Under the pieces are notes generated by a model. The model saw only the letters and a program-made list of their open reading frames with translations, ran no database searches and was not told where the DNA came from. A DNA stretch of 64,000 nt from Desulfolutivibrio sulfoxidireducens (lineage in GTDB: Bacteria > Desulfobacterota > Desulfovibrionia > Desulfovibrionales > Desulfovibrionaceae). Shown piece after piece: positions 15,327 to 24,331 of the stretch. The stretch covers positions 2,392,001-2,456,000 of the forward strand of contig NZ_CP045508.1 in NCBI RefSeq assembly GCF_013376475.1, given 5' to 3'. The stretch's first letter is position 1, and every line of letters starts with the position of its first letter. A program made the translations under genes and the position numbers.

Positions 15327-15995
15327 TCAGCAGCCGCCGCCGGATGAGGGATCGGCCGGGCCGGGAGCGAGGCGGTCCAGGGCGGACTTGACCGCCGGGG
15401 GCGTGGGTTCCGGGGCGGCCATGGGCTTGCCGCGTTCCTTGGCCACGCTCATGCCCTCCCGGACCTCCACCGTGGCCCCGAACTCCCTGTCCGTGACCAC
15501 GGCTGGACCGCCGGAAAGCACGCTCACCCGGCCGGACGCGGCCGAGGCGGCGATGCCCAGGTCCGTGCCGCGCACCCCGATGTCCAGAAGCGGGGTCTCG
15601 ACCTTGAAGCTTTCCGGGCGTTTGGCGGCCATCTTTCCGGTGACCACGCGCATAAGGCCCACAGCGGACCTGACGACCATGGCGTTTGCGTCCGGGGGGT
15701 TGTCGTAGGCGTAGACGTAGCCGGCCAGCTCGATTTCGCTCTCGGCGTCCATGACCAGGACGGACTGGTCGATGAACTGGAACTGGGCCTTGGAACTCTT
15801 GCCCGTTCGGGCCGTGTCGGACTGGAAGACGCAATCGGCGGCGGCGATCACCCGCTCGTCCTGTCCGGGCAGTCTGGCGGTGACCGTGCCCTGGACGAGC
15901 TGGGCGTGCCCGACGGGTCCCGCCTCCCGGGCCGGCGCGATCGACGCGGCGAACAGCAGGAAGAGACAGAGAAAAGCCGAGACACGTGTCTTCAT
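15327..15995 (-). CDS. FecR-domain exported protein
   Basis: About 222 residues with a signal peptide (FLCLFLLFAASIAPA) and a FecR-like domain: GTVTARLPGQDERVIAAADCVFQSDTARTGKSSKAQFQFID, then the strand pattern MDAESEIELAGYVY and ETPLLDIGVRGTDLGI. In Gram-negative signalling FecR couples receptors to ECF sigma factors, but stand-alone exported FecR-domain proteins without a sigma factor, as here, have unclear roles, perhaps envelope scaffolding. The start at 15995 is supported by GAGGTGG and by the signal peptide. It is the first gene of the run that ends in larC. A related domain occurs at 62366-63486. Confidence 0.8.
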   Translation of the reverse strand: MKTRVSAFLCLFLLFAASIAPAREAGPVGHAQLVQGTVTARLPGQDERVIAAADCVFQSDTARTGKSSKAQFQFIDQSVLVMDAESEIELAGYVYAYDNPPDANAMVVRSAVGLMRVVTGKMAAKRPESFKVETPLLDIGVRGTDLGIAASAASGRVSVLSGGPAVVTDREFGATVEVREGMSVAKERGKPMAAPEPTPPAVKSALDRLAPGPADPSSGGGC

Positions 15996-16407
15996 CGTTA
16001 TGCCACCTCGCGTGCGGTCTTGGAACGACGTTTGGGAACCAACGCCTCCGGATACGACGCAGGGCGTCACGGCCGGGACACGGAGATACCATCCCAGGGA
16101 CGCGCATCTCGACTGACCGTATAGTTTTTACACTCCGGAAACGGGCCGCGTCAACACCCATCCGAAACCGTTTCCACCCGGCGTCCCAAAGGCGTTCGCC
16201 ATCACCCGGCCCTGTCCGGACGGACGCGGCCAACCCTTTCCCCGGCCGACCCTGCACATACCTGCACACAATATGTGCACAAGCTTGCACATAAAAGGGA
16301 AGAACCCTGGCGTACCGGACAATCCCCAGGTGCAAAGACGGAAAACACGATATGCGCGCCCGGTTTACGGGGAAAGGCACGGTTCTTGATGAGGGGGACC
16401 TGGAGGC

Positions 16408-16438
16408 GAAAAAAGGGCGCGTCCGAAGGGACACGCCC
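16408..16438 (-). terminator. terminator of tRNA-Arg
   Basis: On the minus strand, GGGCGTGTCC and GGACGCGCCC form a stem with a CTTC loop, followed by a T6 run. It lies 13 bases after the tRNA CCA end. Confidence 0.85.
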
Positions 16439-16450
16439 GCGATGACAGCA

Positions 16451-16527
<77 letters not shown>

Positions 16528-16641
16528 ACGCAACGGGCTGGTCGCGCCGTATGGGCGAACCGGTGGGGCCGCCCGCGGGCGGGACCGGGGAAAGACGGCC
16601 GGCCTGGACAGCGGCCGGCCTTGACGAAGCCCGAATTGGTT

Positions 16642-16670
16642 CTAGTATTATTGGCTGCCTGCCTTGTCAA
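16642..16670 (-). promoter_or_regulatory. sigma-70-type promoter for tRNA-Arg
   Basis: On the minus strand TTGACA (16670-16665), a 17-base spacer and TACTAG (16647-16642) precede the tRNA by about 115 bases. The rest of the 16528-16938 gap, apart from this promoter, holds no gene I can support; degP regulation must lie in its right part but no clear motif is seen. Confidence 0.6.
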
Positions 16671-16938
16671 GGTGGGAAGCCCGGCAAAGGTCCCCGGCGG
16701 CGCGCCCGGCGCGCCTGGTTCCGGCCCCTGGCGACCGCCCGTCCGGACGGCGGCCCCAGTGTCAAGCCGGTTTACAAGACCCGGGATCGGCGTATAAAAC
16801 CTCATACACTGGCGCGAAGGCCGGCCCCTTGGATCCGTGATCCGAAAGCCCTCCCTTCCCGCCTCGACGCGCCCCAAGGCAGGGCTCCTTCCCTTTTTGG
16901 GGAAGCCATCCCGAAGCCTTGCGGCCCAGGAGAAAACC

Positions 16939-18426
16939 ATGATCCATATCGTCAAATCGTCCGTCCTGGCGGTCGTGACCCTGATCGCCCTTTCCGCCTC
17001 GGCCCTGGCCTCCTCCCTGCCCGAGGTGACCGCCCTGGTCGAGCAGGCCGGTCCGGCCGTGGTCAACATCTCCACCACCAAAACCATCAACAACCAGGGC
17101 AAGCTGCGGGATTTCTTCCAGCAGATGCCGCGCAAGGGCACGCCCTTCGACGATTTTTTCGACCAGTTCGACCGCTTCTTCGGCCCCCAGGGTCCCCACG
17201 GCGGCCCCCAGGGTCCCCAAAACGGACCGCAGGGTCCCCGGGACAGGGAACGCGGCCCCAAGCAACGCTCCCTGGGTTCGGGGTTCATCATCTCCCGTGA
17301 CGGCTACATCGTGACCAACAACCACGTCATCGACCAGGCCGACGAGGTCAAGGTGCTGCTTCGCGATTCGGACAAGCCGCTTTCGGCCAAGGTCGTGGGC
17401 CGCGATCCGGAGATGGACCTGGCGCTGATCAAGATCGACGGCCAAAAGGACCTGCCCTATCTCGAATTCGGCGACTCCGGGGCGCTGAAGGTCGGGGAAT
17501 GGGTGGTGGCCATCGGCAACCCCTTCGGCCTGCAAAACACCGTGACCATGGGCATCGTCAGCGCCAAGGGGCGTATCATCGGGGCCGGTCCCTTCGACAA
17601 CTTCATCCAGACCGACGCCTCCATCAACCCGGGCAACTCCGGCGGCCCCCTGCTGGACCTCGACGGCAGGGTCATCGGCATCAACACCGCCATCGTGGCC
17701 TCGGGCCAGGGCATCGGGTTCGCCATCCCCAGCAACATGGCCAAGGACATCATCGGCCAGCTTCGGGAAAACAAGTCCGTCAAGCGCGGCTGGCTCGGGG
17801 TGACCATCCAGAACATCGACGAGAACACGGCCAAGGCCCTGGACATGAAGGACACCAAGGGCGCCCTTCTGACCTCGGTCATCCCCGGCGACCCGGCCGA
17901 CAAGGCCGGGCTTAAGACCGGCGACGTGATCACCGCGGTCAACGGCGAGAGCGTGGAGGACACCAACGCCCTTCTGCGCAAGGTCGCGGCCCTGCGCCCC
18001 GGCGAAAAGGCAGAGTTGACCTATCTGCGCAAGGGCTCCACGTCCAAGGCGACCGTGAGCCTGGGCGAGCGCGACTCCAAGTCCGTGGCCCAGGGCGAGA
18101 TGCAAAACGGCGAGGACGATACCGCGCGGGAGGCGCTTTTGGGCCTGAGCCTGCGCCCGGTCAACGCCCAGGAGGCCAAGGCCCTTGGCCTGGACAAGGC
18201 CCAGGGACTTTTGGTGGCCGGGGTGGAACAGGGTTCGGCGGCCGAGGATGCCGACGTGCGCCCCGGGGATGTCATCGTGGAGATCAACCAGTCACCGGTC
18301 GGGTCCGTGGACGCCTTCACCAAGGCGGTCAAGGAGGACGGCCGCAAAAAGGGCGTGGTCATGCTCCTGGTCAAGCGGCAGGGACAAAACCTCTTCCGCA
18401 CCATCCCGGTGACGGACGCGAAGTAG
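16939..18426 (+). CDS. degP: periplasmic serine protease DegP/HtrA
   Basis: About 495 residues. The signal peptide is IVKSSVLAVVTLIALSASALA. The trypsin-like domain has the catalytic triad His in VTNNHVID, Asp in DLALIKID and Ser in GNSGGPLL. Two PDZ domains follow (GWLGVTIQNID... and LLGLSLRPVN...). It degrades or refolds misfolded envelope proteins. Between residues about 76 and 98 there is a repeated P-Q-G-P linker (three or four copies, mirrored in repeated CCCCAGGGTCCCC DNA) in the place of the Q-linker/LA loop region. The start at 16939 has CAGGAG upstream and fits the signal peptide, while the upstream open frame does not. It is followed by a strong terminator. Confidence 0.95.
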   Translation: MIHIVKSSVLAVVTLIALSASALASSLPEVTALVEQAGPAVVNISTTKTINNQGKLRDFFQQMPRKGTPFDDFFDQFDRFFGPQGPHGGPQGPQNGPQGPRDRERGPKQRSLGSGFIISRDGYIVTNNHVIDQADEVKVLLRDSDKPLSAKVVGRDPEMDLALIKIDGQKDLPYLEFGDSGALKVGEWVVAIGNPFGLQNTVTMGIVSAKGRIIGAGPFDNFIQTDASINPGNSGGPLLDLDGRVIGINTAIVASGQGIGFAIPSNMAKDIIGQLRENKSVKRGWLGVTIQNIDENTAKALDMKDTKGALLTSVIPGDPADKAGLKTGDVITAVNGESVEDTNALLRKVAALRPGEKAELTYLRKGSTSKATVSLGERDSKSVAQGEMQNGEDDTAREALLGLSLRPVNAQEAKALGLDKAQGLLVAGVEQGSAAEDADVRPGDVIVEINQSPVGSVDAFTKAVKEDGRKKGVVMLLVKRQGQNLFRTIPVTDAK

Positions 18427-18440
18427 CCCGTCTTTGACGA

Positions 18441-18473
18441 CGCGGGGCGGGAGACTTCCCGCCCCGCGTTTTT
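18441..18473 (+). terminator. terminator after degP
   Basis: A 12-bp GC-rich stem (CGCGGGGCGGGA with its complement), a GACT loop, and then TTTTT. It is 15 bases before the ispE start, so ispE transcription may start within or pass through it. Confidence 0.9.
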
Positions 18474-18487
18474 CATAGGGATACGCC

Positions 18488-19375
18488 ATGCCCCACGCCG
18501 CCGAGCCAGTCGAGGAGACCGTCCTCGCCGCGCCGTGCAAGATCAACCTGCACCTGCGCATCCTCGGTCGCCGCGAAAACGGCTACCATGACCTGGAGAC
18601 CCTTTTTTTCCCCCTGCCCGAACCGGCCGACGAACTCTTCGTGCGGCGCTTCGCGAAAGGTTCCGGGCTTGTCCTGCGCTGTTGCGAGCCGGCCCTTTCC
18701 GGCCCGGACAACCTCGTGGCCCGGGCCTATCGGGCCTTTAAGGACAAAACCGGATTCGCCCCGTCCCTGGACGTCTGTCTGGACAAGCGCATCCCGGCCG
18801 GATCGGGCCTGGGCGGGGCCAGTTCCGACGCGGCCCGGATGCTGGCCTATCTCAACGAGCGCGCCCCCGTCCCCCTTGGCCCCGACGAGCTTCGGGCCAT
18901 CGGCGCGCGCCTGGGTGCGGACGTGCCGTTTTTTTTGCAGGACGGCCCGGCCCTGGCCCGGGGCATCGGCGACGAGCTGTCCCCGGCGGACGTTCGTCTG
19001 TCCGGATACGCCCTGGTCCTGGTCTGCCCCGAGGAGCGGGTTTCCACGGCCTGGGCCTATACGGCCTACGACGAGGCCACGCGGGGCGTGGGCTTCGAAC
19101 CGGAAAGTCTCTTGACAAGCGTTTTTCGTCGAAATATAGGACCCTTTTGCGTGACCGGACTGCCGTTGTCCAACAGCTTTGAAAGGGTCGTTTTCGCGGC
19201 CCTTCCCGAGTTGCGTCGGCTCAAGGAAACCCTTTTCTTCCTTGGCGCCGGCGCGGTGGCCTTAAGCGGCAGCGGGTCCGCCATGTTCGGACTGTTCCGG
19301 GATCGGGAACGGGCTCGCCAGGCGCTTGCCGCCCTTGTCCGCCACGGCGTGGAGACCTGGCTGGTCCTTTTTTAG
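18488..19375 (+). CDS. ispE: 4-diphosphocytidyl-2-C-methyl-D-erythritol kinase
   Basis: A 295-residue GHMP kinase of the MEP isoprenoid pathway; it phosphorylates CDP-ME at the 2-hydroxyl. Visible motifs are APCKINLHLRILGRRENGYHDLETLF at the N-terminus (KINL and GYHD are typical), the ATP loop PAGSGLGGASSDAA near residue 105, and a C-terminal ALSGSGSAMFGLF. It is followed by tRNA-Gln and prs, an order common in proteobacteria. Confidence 0.95.
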   Translation: MPHAAEPVEETVLAAPCKINLHLRILGRRENGYHDLETLFFPLPEPADELFVRRFAKGSGLVLRCCEPALSGPDNLVARAYRAFKDKTGFAPSLDVCLDKRIPAGSGLGGASSDAARMLAYLNERAPVPLGPDELRAIGARLGADVPFFLQDGPALARGIGDELSPADVRLSGYALVLVCPEERVSTAWAYTAYDEATRGVGFEPESLLTSVFRRNIGPFCVTGLPLSNSFERVVFAALPELRRLKETLFFLGAGAVALSGSGSAMFGLFRDRERARQALAALVRHGVETWLVLF

Positions 19376-19419
19376 CGCCGCCTCGCGGCACGATCCTCCG
19401 GAAGACCGTCCGGCCCTGC

Positions 19420-19495
19420 TGGGGCGTCGCCAAGTTGGCAAGGCACGGGGTTTTGGTCCCCGCATACGTGGGTTCGAATCCTACCGCCCCAGCCA
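19420..19495 (+). tRNA. tRNA-Gln (anticodon TTG)
   Basis: Cloverleaf: acceptor TGGGGCG/CGCCCCA, D-arm with AAGTTGGCAAGGC, anticodon arm CGGGG-TTTTGGT-CCCCG with anticodon TTG, T-arm GTGGG-TTCGAAT-CCTAC, discriminator G and encoded CCA. It lies between ispE and prs, the usual place of a Gln tRNA in this gene order. Confidence 0.95.
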
Positions 19496-19642
19496 TCTTT
19501 TCCTTTTGTCGCGCCCGGCCCGCCCGGCGTCGACGCCGGGACACAGGAACATCCGCCGCGGGCTCCCGGCGGAGACGCTTCGCGGAAACGACGCAAACGG
19601 TCGCGGCTTGGCCGCGCCCCACCACAATCGAGGCACAACGCG

Positions 19643-20587
19643 ATGGCCCAAGGCGATCTGAAAATCCTCTCCGGCACGTCCAACCCGGCGCTGGCCGAGG
19701 CCATCTGCGACCACCTGGGGTGCACGCTTCTGCCCTCCAAGGTGGGCACCTTCAGCGACGGCGAGATCCGCGTGGAGATCGGGGCCAACGTGCGCGGTTC
19801 GGACATCTTCGTCATCCAGTCCACCTGCAAGCCCGTGAACTTCCTGCTCATGGAGCTGTGCCTGATCCTCGACGCCTTAAAAAGGGCCAGCGCCCACCGG
19901 GTGACCGCCGTGGTGCCCTATTACGGCTACGCCCGCCAGGACCGCAAGGTGCTGCCCCGGGCGCCGATAAGCGCCAAGCTGGTGGCCGATTTCCTGACCG
20001 TGGCCGGCATGGACCGTCTGTTGACCATCGATCTGCACGCCGGGCAGATCCAGGGCTTTTTCAATCTGCCCGTGGACAACCTCTACGCCGCGCCGATCAT
20101 GGCCGAATACTTCCGGGGCATCCCGGCCGAGGATCTGATGGTCGTCTCCCCGGACGCCGGGGGCGTGGAGCGGGCCCGGGCCTTCGGCAAGCGCCTCGAG
20201 GGCGGATTGGCCATCATCGACAAACGCCGGGACGCGCCCAACCAGGCCAAGGCCATGCACGTCATCGGCGACGTCACGGACAAGGTCTGCGTGGTTTTGG
20301 ACGACATGATCGACACCGCCGGGACCATTGTCCAGGCCGGGCAGGTGCTTCTGGACAACGGCGCCCGCGAGGTCCTGGCCTGCGCCACCCACCCCGTGCT
20401 GTCCGGTCCGGCCATCGAGCGCCTGGAGGCCTCGCCCTTTTCCCAGATCGTGACCACCAACACCATCCCCTTAAGCGATGACGCCAAAAACTTTTCCAAG
20501 ATAAAGGTGCTGTCCATCGCCGGGCTTCTGGCCAAGGCCATCCACAACATCCACACCGAATCCTCGGTGAGCGTGCTTTTCACCTAA
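19643..20587 (+). CDS. prs: ribose-phosphate pyrophosphokinase
   Basis: A 314-residue PRPP synthetase that makes PRPP from ribose 5-phosphate and ATP for nucleotide, His and Trp synthesis. Motifs are [43 protein letters not shown] (ATP-binding flexible loop), [13 protein letters not shown] and the PRPP loop [12 protein letters not shown]. Length is typical. It is followed after 54 bases by rplY, and the two probably form one transcription unit. Confidence 0.96.
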   Translation: MAQGDLKILSGTSNPALAEAICDHLGCTLLPSKVGTFSDGEIRVEIGANVRGSDIFVIQSTCKPVNFLLMELCLILDALKRASAHRVTAVVPYYGYARQDRKVLPRAPISAKLVADFLTVAGMDRLLTIDLHAGQIQGFFNLPVDNLYAAPIMAEYFRGIPAEDLMVVSPDAGGVERARAFGKRLEGGLAIIDKRRDAPNQAKAMHVIGDVTDKVCVVLDDMIDTAGTIVQAGQVLLDNGAREVLACATHPVLSGPAIERLEASPFSQIVTTNTIPLSDDAKNFSKIKVLSIAGLLAKAIHNIHTESSVSVLFT

Positions 20588-20641
20588 AACAAACCCACGC
20601 CGGGAGCGCCAGACGCGCCGGAATCGAAAAGGAGAACCATC

Positions 20642-21238
20642 ATGAAAGAACAACTGTCCCTTGCGGTCAAACCCCGCTCCGGGAGAGGAAAGGGCGCCTG
20701 CCGCAGGCTTCGGGTCGAGAGCCTCGTTCCCGGGATCTTCTACGATTCCAAGGGGACCAATATCCCGGTCCTGGTCGACGAACTGCCCCTGACCAAGTTG
20801 CGGCAAAAAGCCGGCTCCTCCCACGTCTTCGACCTGATCATCGAGTCCGAGTCCGGGGCCGAGACCAGGCCCTCGCTGATCTGGAACGTGCAGCGCCATC
20901 CCTTCAAGCCCCGCATCACCCACGTGGACTTTTACGGCGTGGACCTGGACAAGGTCATCCGGGTGTCCGTGCCCGTGGTGGTCACCGGCAAGGCCAAGGG
21001 CGTGGTGCTCGGCGGCAAGCTGGAGATATTCAGGGACATGATCGAGATCGAATGCCTGCCCATGGCCATTCCGGACAAGGTGGTCGTCGACGTCACGGCC
21101 CTGGACACCAACGAGAACGTGTCCGTGGCGGACGTGGTCATGCCCGAGGGGGTCAAGGCCGTCTATGACGACAACTTCGCGGTTGTCGGCGTGGTGTATG
21201 AGACCGAGGAAGAGGAAAAACCAGGCGCCGAGTCCTGA
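20642..21238 (+). CDS. rplY: 50S ribosomal protein L25/general stress protein Ctc
   Basis: A 198-residue long-form L25 (TL5/Ctc type): an N-terminal 5S rRNA-binding domain (RSGRGKGACRRLRVESLVPGIFY and later WNVQRHPFKPRITHVDFYGVD) and a C-terminal beta domain ending in an acidic tail (YETEEEEKPGAES). The prs-rplY-pth order is widely conserved. It has AAAGGAG-like sequence upstream and a strong terminator downstream. Confidence 0.93.
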   Translation: MKEQLSLAVKPRSGRGKGACRRLRVESLVPGIFYDSKGTNIPVLVDELPLTKLRQKAGSSHVFDLIIESESGAETRPSLIWNVQRHPFKPRITHVDFYGVDLDKVIRVSVPVVVTGKAKGVVLGGKLEIFRDMIEIECLPMAIPDKVVVDVTALDTNENVSVADVVMPEGVKAVYDDNFAVVGVVYETEEEEKPGAES

Positions 21239-21253
21239 TTCGCGCCTGCCGCC

Positions 21254-21286
21254 GGAGGCGGCCCGTTTTCGGGCCGCCTCCCTTTT
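21254..21286 (+). terminator. terminator after rplY
   Basis: A perfect 12-bp stem GGAGGCGGCCCG/CGGGCCGCCTCC with a TTTT loop, followed by CTTTT. Confidence 0.88.
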
Positions 21287-21428
21287 GGCCACGCCCCTCC
21301 GGACGCGCCCCCGATTTTCCCGGAGTTCCGCCTTCCCCCGGCGCCCGGCATCCGCGCCCCATGTCCGCCGACATGCCGGCACGAATTTTCCCGAAGCGCC
21401 AACCCCTTTCACATGGTAAACCCGCCCC

Positions 21429-22052
21429 ATGGCCTTTGACGCCCTGATCATGGGACTTGGCAATCCCGGTCCCCAATACGCCGCGACCCGCCACAACCTG
21501 GGTTTCTGGGCCGCCGACGCCCTGGCCCGCCTGGCCGCGGCCCGGGGCGGCGGCGCACCGCGGCTGTCCTCGCGAAAGGACGTGGAGCTTTTCCACCTGA
21601 CCCTGGCCGGGCCGGCCCGGGGATCGTATCTTCTGGCCAAGCCCCTGACCTTCATGAACCTAAGCGGCCTGGCCGCCGCGCACCTGTGCGGCTACTACAA
21701 GATCGCGCCGGAGAACCTGGTGGTCCTGCACGACGAGTTGGACCTGCCCCTGGGCCGGGTGCGGGTCAAACGCGGCGGAGGCAACGCCGGGCATCAGGGA
21801 CTCAATTCCATCGCCAGGGAGCTTGGCCTCCCGGATTTCGTGCGCATCCGCCTGGGCATCGGCCGGCCCGCGCCGGGACGCGACGTCAAAGGCTATGTGC
21901 TGGAGCGCTTCCCCGAGGCCGAACGGGCGGTGGCGGAAGGCGTGGCCGCCGACGCGGCCGGGCTGGTGGAGACCTTTCTGGCCCAGGGGCTTGACGCGGC
22001 CAGGCGCGAGGCCGGCCAGATCAACCGCTGTCCGGCCGGGGAATCCGCCTAG
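21429..22052 (+). CDS. pth: peptidyl-tRNA hydrolase
   Basis: A 207-residue Pth-family hydrolase that frees tRNA from drop-off peptidyl-tRNA. It shows GLGNPGPQYAATRHNLGF with the catalytic His, KPLTFMNLSG, and LHDELDLPLGRVRVKRGGGNAGHQGLNSI with the conserved Asp and His. Length and motif spacing are typical. The CarD-type gene follows after 111 bases. Confidence 0.95.
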   Translation: MAFDALIMGLGNPGPQYAATRHNLGFWAADALARLAAARGGGAPRLSSRKDVELFHLTLAGPARGSYLLAKPLTFMNLSGLAAAHLCGYYKIAPENLVVLHDELDLPLGRVRVKRGGGNAGHQGLNSIARELGLPDFVRIRLGIGRPAPGRDVKGYVLERFPEAERAVAEGVAADAAGLVETFLAQGLDAARREAGQINRCPAGESA

Positions 22053-22163
22053 GCGGCCCCCTGCGCATCCCAAACAGACATGGACTCTTTTCGACCATTG
22101 CGGTATACAGAAAAAACACTGGACGTATCCTCACTTTTTCTTGACGCGCAAAGGAGCACCACG

Positions 22164-22691
22164 GTGTTTTCCGTTGACCAATTGGTCGTCTATCCCGCCC
22201 AGGGCGTGGGAAAAGTAGAACGCATCGAAACCCGCGACATTGGCGGGGCGACGACAAATTTTTTTATCGTGCGGATCTTAAGCAACAACGTCACGCTCAT
22301 GGTGCCTGTCGCCAACGCCGGGAACGTGGGCCTGCGCCCCTTGTGCAGCGAGGCCCAGGGCCTGGCCATCATCGAATCCCTCAAGGACCGCTCGGATTTT
22401 ACCGGCTATACCGGACAGAATTGGAACCGCCGCTACCGGGAGTATTCCGAAAAGCTCAAAAGCGGCGATCTGGCCGATGTGGCCTACGTGCTCAAGGAGC
22501 TTTTGCTCATCGGCCAAAACAAGGAGCTGTCCTTTGGCGAACGACGGCTTCTGGAGCAGGCCACAAGCCTTTTGACCCTGGAGCTGGCCTTGGCCCTTCA
22601 CCGGGAACAGGACGACGTCAAGGCCGTGATCAATGAACTGTTCGCCGACGTGATCCAACCCAAGGCCTCGGAACACCCCCAAGGCGCGTGA
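22164..22691 (+). CDS. CarD-family transcriptional regulator
   Basis: About 175 residues. The N-terminal RNA-polymerase-interacting domain FSVDQLVVYPAQGVGKVERIETRDIGG is typical of CarD/CdnL; the rest is a helical domain (WNRRYREYSEKLKSGDLADVAYVLKELLL, LSFGERRLLEQA). CarD-type proteins bind the RNA polymerase beta subunit and stabilise open complexes. I place the start at GTG 22164 because AAGGAG stands 7 bases upstream (22151-22156); the open frame extends back to 22080 but has no such site there. It lies between pth and rho. Confidence 0.9.
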   Translation: MFSVDQLVVYPAQGVGKVERIETRDIGGATTNFFIVRILSNNVTLMVPVANAGNVGLRPLCSEAQGLAIIESLKDRSDFTGYTGQNWNRRYREYSEKLKSGDLADVAYVLKELLLIGQNKELSFGERRLLEQATSLLTLELALALHREQDDVKAVINELFADVIQPKASEHPQGA

Positions 22692-23020
22692 GATGCGCCG
22701 GAAAGGCACATGGCGCTTGACAGCGTCCGTAAAAAGTATAAGGAACTCGACGGGCAGCCACGTAGTGCCCCCCGCATATCCGGTTCTTTTTTACAGAATT
22801 GACACTTCCGTGAAGGCAGCAGCGACTGGAGCTTAAGTATTCCGCGAGCGTCTTTCCGCTTACGCTATTCCCGATACATGCGGCATCGTTTTGTCCGCTG
22901 TATGTTTCCGCTCTAAGAAAGCCGTCGCATTTAAATGAAATCAACTCGAACGACTCGCAGGTCACCTCCTGATTTCTGCCGGTCGTTCAGGTGCAACCGA
23001 CCCACCCTACGGAGTGAGGA
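22692..23020 (+). promoter_or_regulatory. rho upstream region, no gene seen
   Basis: About 330 bases without a supportable gene. A TTGACA hexamer at 22717-22722 may be part of a promoter, though the matching -10 is poor (GTATAA/TATAAG at short spacing). The long leader would allow autoregulation of rho by premature termination, as known in other bacteria; that is inference. Confidence 0.3.
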
Positions 23021-24268
23021 ATGAATCTCTCGGAACTCAAAACCAAAAGCATGTCCGAGCTCATGGAGCTTGCGACCTCCTACAACGTCGAGAATCCGAG
23101 CGGCATGCGCAAACAGGAGCTGATTTTCGGCATCCTGCAAAACTGTGCCTCGCAAAACGGCTCGATTTTCGGCGAAGGCGTCCTGGAGATTCTGCCCGAC
23201 GGTTTCGGTTTCCTGCGCTCCCCCATGTACAGCTACATGCCGGGCCCGGACGACATCTACGTCTCGCCGTCGCAGATCCGGCGCTTCGGACTGCGCAAGG
23301 GCGACGTCATCTCCGGCCAGATCCGTCCTCCCAAGGAGGGCGAACGCTATTTCGCCCTGCTTCGCGTGGGGGAGATCGGCTTCGCCCCGCCCGAGGCCTC
23401 CAAGAATCTGGTGCTCTTCGACAACCTGACGCCGCTGTATCCCAACCAGCGTTTCGTCATGGAAAACGGCGGGGAAAACTATCCCTCCCGGGTCATCGAT
23501 CTTCTGTCCCCCATCGGACACGGCCAGCGCGGCCTCATCGTGGCCCCGCCGCGCACCGGCAAGACCATGCTGCTGCAGACCATCGCCAACTCCATCAACG
23601 CCAACCACCCCGAGGCCTACCTCATCGTGCTTCTGATCGACGAACGGCCCGAGGAGGTCACGGACATGGAGCGCACGGTGCGGGCCGAGGTGGTCAGCTC
23701 CACCTTCGACGAGCCGCCCCAGCGCCACGTCCAAGTGGCCGAGATGGTCAGCGAGAAGGCCAAGCGGCTGGTGGAGCGCAAGCGCGACGTGGTCATCCTG
23801 CTCGACAGCATCACCCGCCTGGGCCGGGCCTACAACGCCGTGACCCCGTCCTCGGGCCGGGTGCTCTCGGGCGGCCTTGACGCCAACGCCCTGCAACGCC
23901 CCAAGCGCTTTTTCGGCGCGGCCCGCAACATCGAGGGCGGCGGCTCCCTGACCATCATCGCCACGGCGCTGATCGACACCGGTTCGCGCATGGACGAGGT
24001 CATCTTCGAGGAGTTCAAGGGCACGGGCAACATGGAGATCTACCTGGACCGCCACCTGTCCGAGAAGCGCGTGTTCCCGGCCATCGACATGAACCGGTCC
24101 GGGACCCGCAAGGAGGAGCTGCTTCTGCCCGAGGACGTGCTCAACCGGGTATGGATCCTGCGCAAGCTTCTGGCCCCCATGAGCCCCATCGACAGCATGG
24201 AATTTCTTTTGGACAAGATGCGCGGCAGCAAGAACAACCGCGAATTTTTGGACCTGATGAACCGGTAG
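23021..24268 (+). CDS. rho: transcription termination factor Rho
   Basis: A 415-residue hexameric RNA helicase. It has an N-terminal Rho_N helical domain ([18 protein letters not shown]), a cold-shock-like RNA-binding domain ([36 protein letters not shown]), then a RecA-type ATPase with Walker [12 protein letters not shown], Walker [13 protein letters not shown] and the Q/R-loop regions ([27 protein letters not shown]). Length is typical. It is followed closely (63 bases) by the M48 protease gene. Confidence 0.97.
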   Translation: MNLSELKTKSMSELMELATSYNVENPSGMRKQELIFGILQNCASQNGSIFGEGVLEILPDGFGFLRSPMYSYMPGPDDIYVSPSQIRRFGLRKGDVISGQIRPPKEGERYFALLRVGEIGFAPPEASKNLVLFDNLTPLYPNQRFVMENGGENYPSRVIDLLSPIGHGQRGLIVAPPRTGKTMLLQTIANSINANHPEAYLIVLLIDERPEEVTDMERTVRAEVVSSTFDEPPQRHVQVAEMVSEKAKRLVERKRDVVILLDSITRLGRAYNAVTPSSGRVLSGGLDANALQRPKRFFGAARNIEGGGSLTIIATALIDTGSRMDEVIFEEFKGTGNMEIYLDRHLSEKRVFPAIDMNRSGTRKEELLLPEDVLNRVWILRKLLAPMSPIDSMEFLLDKMRGSKNNREFLDLMNR

Positions 24269-24331
24269 CGGCCCAGCCCGGTCGATTCCCGTCGCCCTTT
24301 TCTTTTTGCGCCGACGGCGGTAAGAAAGGAT

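Noticed and set aside
15298-16434. A 378-codon minus frame over the FecR-like gene
   Set aside because: It is a shifted frame of the FecR-like gene with Arg/Gly-rich low-complexity sequence; the other frame has a signal peptide and a domain.
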